DNA of 64,000 bases, taken from contig PDUO01000030.1 of NCBI GenBank assembly GCA_003008705.1, positions 588,420 to 652,419 on the forward strand. Reading direction: 5' to 3'. This DNA is from Pezicula radicicola. Taxonomy: Eukaryota; Ascomycota; Leotiomycetes; Helotiales; Dermateaceae. Shown here in pieces: positions 1 to 10,050 of the stretch. The stretch's first letter is position 1. The number at the start of each line of letters is the position of its first letter. A model generated the notes under the pieces. The model was not told where the DNA came from and made no database searches. It was given only the letters and a program-made list of their open reading frames with translations. A program made the translations under genes and the position numbers.

Positions 1-165
1 ATCTAGTATTCGAATTAAAAACGACACTATGGCTGCATTTTTAAACGCAAGGAATTTTATTTATTATATCCCAATACTAAAACATTGCAAAGCTGCAAAC
101 TGCAAAGGCAGATATAAATACCAAAACACTCTAGAGTTCCCGCTTACCTTGTCAACGCCCAAATC

Positions 166-1460
166 TCAGGCCCAAATCTCAAAAATCTCCAACACCTGCT
201 CCTGCTTCCGAATAGGCACAGGATTGGTTTTTAAGAAGATGTCCCTCAAACTACTCTCAGCCAATCCATCAAACATATCCCTTCCACCACCCACCTCGCT
301 TAGTGACCTCTTCATACCTAACTCTCTAACAGCAACATCAATCAAATCACCCAAACTAGCCTTCCCCTCAACAAGACCCCTCTTCTTGAACTTCTCCTTC
401 GCAACCTCCATGTCCCAGAGAACATCCCTAACCCTATTCTACCTCTCCCGAATCTCCAGACCACCATATTTAAAATTATAAGCGCAAACAGAAGGAAGCA
501 AAATACAAGATATCTCGCCGTGACGGACCTTACCAATTGGACCAAGCATATGATCAATTCCATGTAAAGCCCCAGCAAAAACCCGTTTATGAAGCGGAAA
601 CATAGAACTAGTAACACCCAACTGACAAGCATGTCTAGTCTTCGCATCCCTCTCATTTGCCTTCGTTTTCAACAACCCAGGACCAAGTTCTTTCAAGCCT
701 CGCACAGCCGCTTCGTCGCATTCGGGGTTCTATTTCAAAGAACATGATGCTTTGACACAGTGGTCTACTGCTCGTACTCCTGATTGAAGCCAGATTGATA
801 GTGGAGTTGCTGTCGCTAAGTCACCGTCTAGGATTATAAGCGAGGGAGAGGCGAGTGGTGATGCGAATTGAATTTTCTCATGTGTTGCATCTATGGTTAC
901 ACCTAAGTAGTTGGAATACTCGCCAACGCTTAGACTGGTCGGGATAATTGGGACCTTGGACGGAGTGGCTGGGAGTGCCATTGTGGCATCTGTACCGACG
1001 TGAGGAAGTTTTTGGCGATCTGATTCGGTCTCAGCATTGCTTGCTAATCCCTAGTTATTTTTGTTAATACTAGTTTTCTGAGTTTATTTGTATATTTCGA
1101 GACTTACAAAGGAGATTATCTTTGCCGCGTGGCTAAGAGATCCGGCTCCAGGGTAACGATACAATCAGCCTGTGCCTCCCTACATTCATGAATGCACTCA
1201 AGAACTTCGGACATAAAAGCATGAGGTGTAATTCCGATTCTGGACTTGACAAGCTTCTCCCCAAGCGGCTTTTGTAGATTACTTGTATTGGTGGTATTTT
1301 TTGTCAAGGAAGCTGATGCAATGAGATAGACTTTTGATGCTTTGAAAGTTTCATTTACATGCTTGATACAGGTCTCTGTGAAAGGAAGCCCATAACTAAC
1401 TTTGAGTGTTGCTTTGTCTGGGAAGGCTTGTCGGATAGTTTCTTGTGTTGAAGTGGCCAT
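166..1460 (-). pseudogene. Iron-containing alcohol dehydrogenase / maleylacetate reductase-like pseudogene
   Basis: Two exons (1460-1108 and 1050-166) are joined by a 57-nt GTAAGT...CTAG intron. The product resembles group III Fe-dependent alcohol dehydrogenases of the maleylacetate reductase type, which reduce maleylacetate or related oxo compounds with NAD(P)H. Visible family marks are a VTLGAGSLSHAAK-like nucleotide-binding loop, VPIIPTSLSVGEYS, SGVRAVDHCV, the metal-site segment ALHGIDHMLGP, and the C-terminal NPVPIRKQEQVLEIFE. Three lesions break it: a 1-bp deletion near 1150 (the GAGS loop continues in another frame), an in-frame TAG at 730-732 and another at 439-441. All pieces downstream of each lesion keep family similarity, so this is recent decay or, less likely, sequencing error. 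Both TAGs are one C-to-T step from CAG. The loop also has His where the family usually has Asp (S-L-T-D-A-A-K). Confidence 0.85.
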
Positions 1461-2599
1461 TTTGTAATGATCAGGTGGTTTTGATGTTTTTTGGGAAGTG
1501 AGTAATACTCGAGTAAGTTGAGCTGATGAATTGAGGAAGTGGAACTAAACAGAGAGATTTCGAAATACTTACACCTGTTGAAGTGAAACTATGATGTACT
1601 TACTTGATATGTAAATCGATGAATTTGGCGTGTGGCTTATGATGATTGACTAACGTAAATCTTGGATCGTAATCGGCTCTCTAGATCAAAGGTCCGATTA
1701 TCGGTTCCGCAAATCGGACACCCAAACACTTCCCATGTAATAAGCAATTGTCTTCTTATTCTTCATTAAATCCATATTTTGGACTATTTTTTGTCTCTGC
1801 CTCCTGTCCGAATTGATTCATAAGAGACTACTTGATTAGGGTAACTAAGCTACTCAAGTGCACCTTTTGACTGAAACAGATAACTATTCAAAATGGTCCC
1901 TAATTAACCAATTAGTACGGTACTACTAAAACTCATGGACCTATTGTTGAGTTTCTACGGCTTTGCTCAACTATGAATTAAGTTGAGAAGACCAAGTGAC
2001 TTTGGGGATGGTGGAGAGGAGAGAGAGGTAACTCATAAAAGCATGAAACTTTCTCTCCGAGTTAATTGTCAACTTACAGGCTCCTAACTTAGGATAATGA
2101 AGAGAAAGAAAGTGTGGTAAAGATTTGGAGTCAAAATAAAATCCATTGTTTGTTGAAATGGGCTTACTGGTCTGAAATTGGAGTGATGATGCTAAGTTGC
2201 TGGGTCACTTAGACAAACGGCTCCAGGGTTAAGAAGGAAACAATGTTATTGACAAGCTCGCTATTATTAAAGGGTTCCGATCCATGAAAATGATCTTGCT
2301 CTGCTTATTGCTGTGTAACTTTCAGTCCAGAGACCCATAAAATCACGGTCAGGATCAAAGAAACTTCCGACCTATTCCCACCACTCCCAACTTTCATTAG
2401 CCTCCAAAGCTCGATACATCCAAGGAAGGTCGTGTTAAGAAAGCAGACTCGTAAGAAAACAAATCGTATAAAGTAGTTAGGACTGCCAGGTAGAATGTTC
2501 CGCAGAAGCCGAGTAGGACTTTATCAACGTCTATGATTAACAATTGTGAGTTACCGAACTGAATTGAGTGTTGAGTAGGGGGATTACCAATCCCAGCAT
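1461..2599. other. Intergenic, no gene seen
   Basis: Apart from the inverted repeat at 1692-1719 I see only AT-rich DNA with imperfect GGTAACT/ACTCAAGT words like those around 16.6 and 17.5 kb. A short frame at 2397-2603 (-) overlaps the 2EXR gene's end and has no recognisable features. Confidence 0.5.
1692..1719. promoter_or_regulatory. Inverted repeat, possible zinc-cluster factor site
   Basis: A perfect 7-bp inverted repeat, GTCCGAT (1692-1698) and ATCGGAC (1713-1719), is separated by 14 bp that hold a further CGG-TT-CCG pair. It sits about 230 bp upstream of the dehydrogenase start on the minus strand. Paired CGG/CCG triplets are the usual target form of fungal Zn2Cys6 regulators, so a binding site is a fair guess but untested. 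Confidence 0.35.
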
Positions 2600-3340
2600 T
2601 CATAGCATAGGAGGGACTCTCAAAAGCCCATATTGAAACCCGTGTAGATTCCCGTATTCTATAAGATGTGGTATCGGAATCCTAACTCCGTGCGCGTTAA
2701 GCCAGCACATCAACCGGGTGTCGAATTTGAAAACCAAGAGACCATTCAAAACAATACCGAACGTCCTAAGGTTCAGAAAATGTGCAATGAGAAGTGCATC
2801 TCTATCAACAATGTTTCTACAACTGAAGCAGCTGCAGCTGTGGCGCCTTAAGCAGCCAATGTCGATATTAAGGTGGTGCACCGACCTGAAAAGTTCACTA
2901 AGGGCGAAGGGAGTTCTAACAAGCCGTAATCCATTATTAAACCGACCAGAAAAGGCAGACCAGTAGGGGTATGGATCGAGAAATAGACTAGGCTTGTGAC
3001 GGTCAATGCTGTAACTTAGCATATTGAAGTTGACTATGTTTATCATCTCATTTTGTGGGTTGAACCAATGCATCACACGGTGCTCCTTTCCGCGGTCGTT
3101 TCTTACGGTACAGTAGATACACGTGGGAAAGGCGGCCCGTGTCAACTGTCGAGATTTACTGCACGCTAGGAGGGTGTGAAGTGGAGGTTCGAGGCATCGA
3201 ATAGAAGCGTCGTGGACATTTTGGGGGTCTAACTCGACTTCGATGCGTAATGTTCGTGGTTTTGGTAGAGCGTGCTCCCAGACGATAAGTTTAAGCTCAT
3301 TTGGAAGTTCTGGGAAGCGGGTGAATGATGATGGAGCCAT
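2600..3340 (-). CDS. 2EXR-domain hypothetical protein
   Basis: A single open frame of 246 residues starting at ATG 3340-3338. Residues 7-30 read FPELPNELKLIVWEHALPKPR, the opening of the fungal 2EXR (two-EXR-motif) domain, an F-box-like fold of unknown function found in large families in leotiomycetes and dothideomycetes. The rest fits such proteins: a string of short hydrophobic blocks, a Cys cluster CSCFSCRN near residue 172, and no signal peptide or membrane segment. It ends at LLRVPPML. No intron is needed. These genes are often variable in number and position between strains. A function cannot be assigned; a cytoplasmic or nuclear location is inferred from the lack of targeting signals. 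Confidence 0.7.
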   Translation of the reverse strand: MAPSSFTRFPELPNELKLIVWEHALPKPRTLRIEVELDPQNVHDASIRCLEPPLHTLLACSKSRQLTRAAFPTCIYCTVRNDRGKEHRVMHWFNPQNEMINIVNFNMLSYSIDRHKPSLFLDPYPYWSAFSGRFNNGLRLVRTPFALSELFRSVHHLNIDIGCLRRHSCSCFSCRNIVDRDALLIAHFLNLRTFGIVLNGLLVFKFDTRLMCWLNAHGVRIPIPHLIEYGNLHGFQYGLLRVPPML

Positions 3341-5163
3341 AACTTGCGAAACTAAGCTCTGTTATCAACATTAGCCATCTGAACCTGTGTGCTGATCACA
3401 AGTTCCATCTAGAGGTCTCTAGAGATGAAGGATGATAATACTTGTTGAGTGTTGGACCAAAGGTGTTGTATTTCTGATTGTTGTTGGTTGCTATTTGATG
3501 GGTTGTGTGTGAGGAAGATTGGTTGAACGCTGAGAAATGAGCAGGTTCGCTTGTGGAAAGTGGAAGTCGTGGGTGGTAATGAAAGTGATATAAAAAGGAA
3601 GGAAGGATGCAGTCACTTCTGGGTCGGCTCTTAACAATCTCGATGGACCTTGAAGGAGTTTAAATCCCAACGCAGGGAAGCCAGATCTTGGTAATGACAG
3701 TTCCATGCTTTGTGTCGAGTTTTGCATCTCTCTTTACCCCAACTTTTTCCTTTCTTTAGAAACTGGAAAAACTTTTGTAAAAGGCTGACTTTATTTACGT
3801 ATCTTAATTCAGGTATCCTCTAATTTAAAGGTTTTGACTAGTAATTTTATAGTGACAATACCAATATTATTTGATGCCCTTATTTTGATTTGACTGAAGC
3901 TTTTACAGGAATTGTGTCTTATCCCTCTAATAAAAGTTTTAGTTTTTAGATGTATATTTACAGAAAGCCTTAAGAATAACGATTGACTGCAATTGCAAAA
4001 GAAAAAAAAACGTGTCCAGTTACAATGCAAAACATTAACCTATGTAATGAATAACACAACTAACATAAGGATTTACCCTCAATACCCGAATTTAAAGCAT
4101 CGTTAAACTTTACGAGAGGTAGTATGAGAAGTAGGACAAGAGACACAGGACACACTAATATAATCATTGTAGGACTATCGCTGTTGTATAGTGCAAGCAG
4201 CCTACGTTTTGTGGCCGCTAAATAAGTTTTATCCGACTAGAAGTCACTATAAAGTAGTAAATTTAGCAACATTTTAGCTTCGGAGTCTTTTCTGGTCCAG
4301 CCTCTGTGCCGACGAGCTCATAAATCGCTTGATTCATAGATTCATGCTCAAATGCACAACTCTCATTTAATTTCAGTAACCTACTTTGTTTTGTTTACGC
4401 AAAGTTCGGACAACTCGCTTGATCTCAATGCTTACCTTATAAGAAACTCATTTGATTTTAGTAGCTTCCATAAGTAGCTTAGAGGTGATTCATGAGCTCA
4501 TAGGCACAGCTCTCTCAGTCGCTCGCTAATCCCGAATAGAGTAGCTAAGAGGCTTGAGCTTCTTAAGTCTCTTGTCGCCAATATCTTTACTGGGTCTACA
4601 GGATATTCTAGCAGTCATAGTGTTTAACAATTCAAAATGTGCTGGCCCCAGCTCCGAGACCAAGAGTAATGATAAGAGTAAATGACATGCAAATAGGCGA
4701 CTGATAAGAGATTTTTGTGGCCCCGCCATCATCATCCCACTACCGACGGCCAGTTACAAGGAAAACATTCCTACCCACTCTTGTTGTTTACTGAATCAAT
4801 ATCTTGTGTGACCTTCCGAATTGAGTTACATGGCTGCAATGACTGGTTTTTACCGACGAATTTCCCGTATTTTTCAGTTGTTAGCCATGGGCAAGTATGC
4901 CAAGGCGAAAATTGGCTCTTGGAAGTAGTTAACCTGTATACCGGAGACGCTCGTACTCCCACTCTTTAAATTGTACCTTCTCAGTAAAAGATATAAGAAC
5001 TGCTCTTGATTTTGACCTCGAAATCAGTTTATTTCTTCCACTCAGTCGTAACCAGGAACCGAAATCAATTACCTTGCGAGGCCTTGCTCGTTAGCCAACT
5101 TAGTCGAGTTGTCATCTGTCGTTGTTGAAACATTCAATTGACTCTGATATTCTCAAATTTAAG
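3341..5163. other. Intergenic, AT-rich with short degenerate repeats
   Basis: No convincing gene. A small frame at 3491-3727 (-) has no family marks. Two imperfect copies of a block with GAGCTCATA and CTCATTTRATTTYAGTARC words lie at about 4313-4380 and 4446-4520. The final part is the asparaginase promoter. Confidence 0.45.
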
Positions 5164-6267
5164 ATGCGCCTCACGAGTATCCTCCTCGTGCTCACAAGCA
5201 CTCCTCTCCTCGTACAAGCAATACCCACACCTGATAACTCAGTACACTTCCTTCACACCCGCGCAACAAGCTACAATGCCTCCCTCCCAAATATAACAAT
5301 CTTCGCAACAGGAGGAACAATCGCCGGATCTGCCTCATCAAATACCCAAGTAACAGGATACCAAGCCGGAGCCCTCGGGATCCAAACACTAATCGACGCC
5401 GTACCTTCAATTCTAAACATTTCCAACGTCAACGGAGTTCAGGTCTCAAACGTAGCTTCTGACGCCATTACGCCAGCAATTCTCCTAAATATCACCCAAC
5501 AGATCTCTATTGCTCTCGCCGATCCCTATATTCAAGGCGTTGTCGTTACGCATGGAACCGACAGTTTGGAAGAAAGTGCATTCTTCCTCGATATAACAAC
5601 CAAATCCGAGAAACCTGTAGTATTCGTAGGGGCTATGCGTCCTGCAACAGCAATATCAGCAGATGGACCAATTAACCTTCTAGCTGCAGTAACACTTGCT
5701 GCTAGCCCCGCAGCAATTGGAAGAGGAACAATGATTGTATTGAACGACAGGATTGCGAGTGCGTATTACGCGACGAAAACAAATGCGAACTCGCTTGATA
5801 CTTTTAAAGCCATTGAGCAAGGATATCTGGGGGTTTTCATCGATATTGAACCTGTATTCTACTATTCACCTGCAACACCAGTTGGAAAGCAATATTTCGA
5901 CCTTAGCAACACGACAGTTCTTCCACAAGTCGATATATTGTACGGTTATCAAGACCTCAATCCTGTACTGGTTAATGCAGCAGTGGAAAGTGGGACGAAA
6001 GGACTGGTGATGGCGGGTATGGGAGCAGGTGGATGGACTGATGCTGGGAGTGAAGCTGCCAATCTGGCGGCGCAGAATAATGGAACGATGCTTGTTTGGA
6101 GTCATCGGAGCGAAGATGGGTTTGTAGAGGGTGGTTATGATTATGGTGTTGGAAGTGGATTTTTCAATCCGCAGAAGGCGAGGTATTTGTTGATGCTCGC
6201 TATTAACGCTGGATATGGGATTGAGCAACTTAGGACTATTTTTGAGAAGTCCATTTACCCGTATTAA
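5164..6267 (+). CDS. Secreted type II L-asparaginase
   Basis: One intronless frame. The start chosen is ATG 5164, because it opens directly with a signal peptide (MRLTSILLVLTSTPLLVQA); an in-frame ATG at 5122 would put 14 residues in front of it. The product, 367 residues, hydrolyses L-asparagine to aspartate and ammonia outside the cell. Catalytic landmarks are all present: ATGGTIAG at about residues 48-55 (nucleophile Thr52), HGTDSLEE (second catalytic Thr-Asp pair), VGAMRPATAISADGP and the C-terminal NPQKARYLLMLAI. Several N-x-S/T sites suit a glycosylated secreted enzyme. It stands alone between long intergenic stretches. The family is clear; substrate preference between Asn and Gln is not visible. 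Confidence 0.95.
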   Translation: MRLTSILLVLTSTPLLVQAIPTPDNSVHFLHTRATSYNASLPNITIFATGGTIAGSASSNTQVTGYQAGALGIQTLIDAVPSILNISNVNGVQVSNVASDAITPAILLNITQQISIALADPYIQGVVVTHGTDSLEESAFFLDITTKSEKPVVFVGAMRPATAISADGPINLLAAVTLAASPAAIGRGTMIVLNDRIASAYYATKTNANSLDTFKAIEQGYLGVFIDIEPVFYYSPATPVGKQYFDLSNTTVLPQVDILYGYQDLNPVLVNAAVESGTKGLVMAGMGAGGWTDAGSEAANLAAQNNGTMLVWSHRSEDGFVEGGYDYGVGSGFFNPQKARYLLMLAINAGYGIEQLRTIFEKSIYPY

Positions 6268-8162
6268 TTAGCAGGTATGAAGCTACGAGTAGGGAAGATT
6301 TTACAGGGAAGATTTTACCGAGAAGCAGAGGCTGAAAGATAAACCACCTCTACCTACAGCAAAACTTAGACGAGTAGAAATTAACTCAAATGTTTAATAT
6401 TGAAAAGAGCTATAACATATGTCTCCTATACAGCCCTAACAAAATTTTACAATTATACCACCCTTATAGAAAGGACTATAGGAGTAGTCTCAAACCAACC
6501 CTAGGTAGGTAACTCTCAATCTTCTACTTGCAGTTAGTAACTTCCGTAACTTATATAAATCAAATTGCTCGACTTCTTCAGATATATTAAGCAAGCGACC
6601 CAGATTAAAAGTTAATTTAGTCAATTAGGTTCCTTAAGTTAAGCGAGGTAGTAAGAACTCAAACGGCTTGTGTCCATAATAATTTAACACTATACATAGA
6701 TCATGATATATTGTAGGAGGACTCAGAAGGTACTGAATAAGTAATGAAATTTCGTCAAATGGCTTTATTTCCAAATTCGTGATTAGTATTGATTTCTCCG
6801 ACAATCCACACATCCCTGTTTCCACACTTCGCTAGAAATGGAAAATGTTAACCCCTGAATTAATACTGCTTGACTTGATGTTACAACTTTCTTTTGCAGG
6901 TTCTATTTTAGTTCTCAGATGTGATCAGCTGTTACTTTTGCCTGAGCTGAGGGACAGCATGTCTGAGCGGAGCCTTGAATAGAGCCTTAAGCAGAGCTAT
7001 TAATGCTCGAATTAGATTTAATTTCTTTCCACGGGTATTTGGGTTATGCTGGGAAGAAAAGCAGCGCATGTCGTGTAACTATAAAAGCAAATATGGGAAA
7101 AGGTGTTATAATATGTTTCGTAAAAAGCAAAGAGAGAGGTCGAGGCTGCAGGTGTAATAGCTAAGCGAGGACAAAATAGGCAAAGATAATCAGTCAGATG
7201 ACTACCCTATCAAAAGCACATGTATCACAATGCTAGAAGCACTACAAAGCTGAGACTAAGACTGAGAGGGACGAGGAAATACACATCGCCAATAATAGAA
7301 GTTGGGTCTCTAAAACATGTAACCACAGGCTTATGCAGATCTCCTACAAAATATCCATCCTGCTAACCTCTCCGTGTGAATACAAACGAACTCAAAAGGG
7401 CTGAATAATGCGCATGAAAAGCAAACATCAAGCCTCATAAGGTGGGGGGTTATTATGCTGTTGGGAAGGAAAGAAGAAGGGTGAGGCTCGTGTTAAGTCG
7501 ACTATCTCTCAATTGAGCGACATGCGACAGATCCCTTCCTATTTTGGAAGTTCTTCTCAACTTGTTGCTCTTACTCATCACGAACTTGCCGATTTCTAAC
7601 CAATCTCATAACTAGTACATGTTCTCAGCTGGAAGTTTATTTTACATCATTAGTTCGCTTACTTACATCTGTATTCTTATTGAGTTGAGACACCTTGAGC
7701 TCGCAAGCTGGTGCGTATGATTCTGATTCGAATGCCGCTTGTGCTGCGTAGTTCGACATCTTGTCTCTAGGACCTGATCAGGAAATGTGACATCAACTGA
7801 TGTGAAGACTTACCTTTGCGATTTACTGTGTAAACAGGTTGCGAAAAAGGATCTGTATTCTGCGATGGTTGCAGTGGAATCCCGTAATGCAGTGCTTGCG
7901 AGTTTGTGTTGAAAGTGTTCTGCAGTTGATGTGAACGAGAGAAGGAAGAGTAGGAGTAGGAGAGACGCATAAATAGTCCGTCAGTGTCTCTGATTCACCA
8001 AGTTCTAATATATCAGGTTTCAATTCACCAACTTCCAAGCCTTTTTTTTTCAGCCGAGGGAATAATTTCAGCTTCCCAGAAAACATACTATTAGATAGAT
8101 TGTATTGGCAAATCTGAACTACTTACAACCTGATCATGAACCTTGTGAGTTGCCTGGGAACT
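6268..8162. other. Intergenic, mostly AT-rich
   Basis: No clear gene. Part of 7820-8090 on the minus strand could be a further 3' exon of the adjoining STAND-N/retropepsin-like gene (it encodes KLFPRLKKKGLEVGELK and an acidic stretch), but no splice path was proven. Confidence 0.35.
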
Positions 8163-9594
8163 CTATCGCCTCCACCTGTACTTAGTACGCTTTTCAATGA
8201 ACGGACGGCCCAAGATAATAGGCCTTACGTCATGTAGACACACAGAGCAGTGAACAGTAAAGGAGCGACTGCGCCGATAGCCATCATTCCATTTGAACGA
8301 TGCACTCCCAATTTTAGTGTCATTGCGGCCTTTCCCAAAATCGAACAACGGCCGTGCCTCCCCAGAAGCCTCGTCCAGGAACTCGACGTCAATCCCATTT
8401 CTAGTGGCGAAGGCCTGTGATATTAGGTTAATATCAAGTCTTTCATTTACAATTGCTGTAACCATTCGTTGGCTGTCGTTGATATAGCCACTGATACTCT
8501 GAGAATTGTGCCTTGGTATATGTATGACGGTGTTTACTGGCCTCACATCTTGGTATTCACGGTCGTGCTCTGCTATTGCAGTTTGGTTCTCGTTATGTAC
8601 CTGCGCAACTTCAAAATCTACATGATTATGTGATTCGTCTCTTGGTTCTGGTGGTTGGGAGCTGCTCGCTCCATGTGGTTCATGGGGTTCAAGGATCTCG
8701 TTTACTGTATCTGGAGACCTCGTGAGTTCAGCTGCAGCAACGGGTACGTGGGTTGTGCCACTGCTGTTTTCTGGCCCTGCTTGCGTCGCTTCGGGGTTTA
8801 TAGGAGCGATAGGGAGTTGGTTAGCTGGCCTTCTCTCTTCATCATAGTCATATCTCCGACGGGAAGTGCGAGATGTGCTTGGAATTATACCGCGGTTTTC
8901 AATACTCTCCGTGAGGCCAATAAGGTCCTGGATTCCCTTGTACGTTGCAACCTGGTCGTCAAGCAGTTTGATATCATACTCTGTCAACTGTTTCTCTAAG
9001 CGGAGTAAAGCATACTGCAACGCTCGATTCAGATTTTTCAGGGTTTTCCTGCAGTTCGCCATTAGCTGCTGTTGGTGTGTATTCAATAATCATAACTCAC
9101 ACTTCTTTACTTTCTGGATTGGCTTGCATGGCTTCCTCCAGTCTCACCGTATTCAGTATCAAAATGAGACTCGTCTTTACGGTGTTCATTTCAACGCGCA
9201 AAGCCATGACCAAACTCTTCTGCAATATCCACTTAATCTTACAAAACCAGCTCACTGTATTCTTATATTTCCTGAATTGGCGCGTGATCTGTTTAAGTCG
9301 ATTTTTCACTCGTTTTGACTTTCTCATTGCCTGGGGTATCACATTGTGATTATCTACCCATTTGCAAGTTCGTGGGCTTTGTCTCTCGCTGCAATGGTTT
9401 TCAAGCGACTCTTGCACCATCAACAACTGTGAAGAGAATTCTTGTACGTCCGAGCCAAATTCGACAATCTCATCCCTGGCCGTACCGGCATGTTGGGCAA
9501 TGTCGAGTATATTCACAGATATATTCCCCACTGTTCCGGCGATGGCCGCCAAAGCTGAGATGCCTCCTATGATAGCGAACGCTGCTTCAGCCAT
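8163..9594 (-). CDS. STAND-type N-terminal domain fused to a retropepsin-like domain
   Basis: Two exons: 9594-9101 and 9048-8163, joined by a 52-nt intron (GTGAGT donor, GCTAAT branch site, CTGCAG acceptor). Splicing keeps frame (KEV|KTLKNL) and gives about 459 residues; the start is the second Met of the frame, MAEAAFAIIGGISALA, typical for this domain. Residues 1-130 resemble the helical, weakly hydrophobic N-terminal domain that precedes NACHT/NB-ARC modules in fungal STAND (NLR-like) proteins. A charged, proline-rich linker follows. The last ~100 residues resemble a retropepsin fold: AIV-NER-LDINLIS aligns with the A-I-L-D-T-G-x-x-x-N-L-I-S active-site strand, and RPIILGRPFIEK matches the C-terminal I-L-G-x-x-F strand. 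The D-T-G triad reads N-E-R, so proteolysis is unlikely. No NTPase domain is present. The fold and family calls are inference from motifs. Confidence 0.6.
9049..9100 (-). other. Intron of the STAND-N/retropepsin-like gene
   Basis: A 52-nt intron with donor GTGAGT, GCTAAT about 11 nt before the acceptor and acceptor CTGCAG. Without it the two halves lie in different frames. Confidence 0.7.
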
Positions 9595-9615
9595 GCTCAG
9601 CCTGGGTTGTTGCAA

Positions 9616-10050
9616 GTAGACCTAGAACTTTCCGAGAAGTGAATTCAAATGCGCATGGCGGTTCATCTTGGGCAGCCTCCAAGTAACTGCTTGTAACAAC
9701 AGAAACGCTCCGAACTAGACGGAATTTATCGATGGTGTGGGTTGCGGGGTACTACTACTCTGCGATGCGGCTCATTACTGAATTCGTCGAGATGCATGTT
9801 GGACATATATGATTTGCTAGACTTAATTTTCAAGCAGTGCAATCCAATTCGCGATTGTCTCTCCAAACCTCCAAAAGATTGCTTTATGCGCATCTAAGAG
9901 GTGGTTAAGAATGGCGAACTTACTTTGAGGTGATCGAAGGCCAATAGATCTAATAAGATGCGAAATAATTTATGGGAACAAGGTCTGAAAAGGAAGAATG
10001 GGAGTCAGAAGACAAGTTTTGTTCTCATTAAAGCCTAGCCATTACCATCA
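9616..10050. other. Intergenic between STAND-N gene start and vps41 end
   Basis: About 430 bp holding the promoter of the minus-strand gene to the left and the 3' end of vps41. No gene or repeat was recognised. Confidence 0.4.

Noticed and set aside
2397..2603. Short minus-strand frame after the 2EXR gene
   Set aside because: It overlaps the 2EXR stop, has no family marks and no splice connection.
9077..9615. Plus-strand frames antisense to the STAND-N exon
   Set aside because: They mirror the minus-strand coding exon and show no features of their own.
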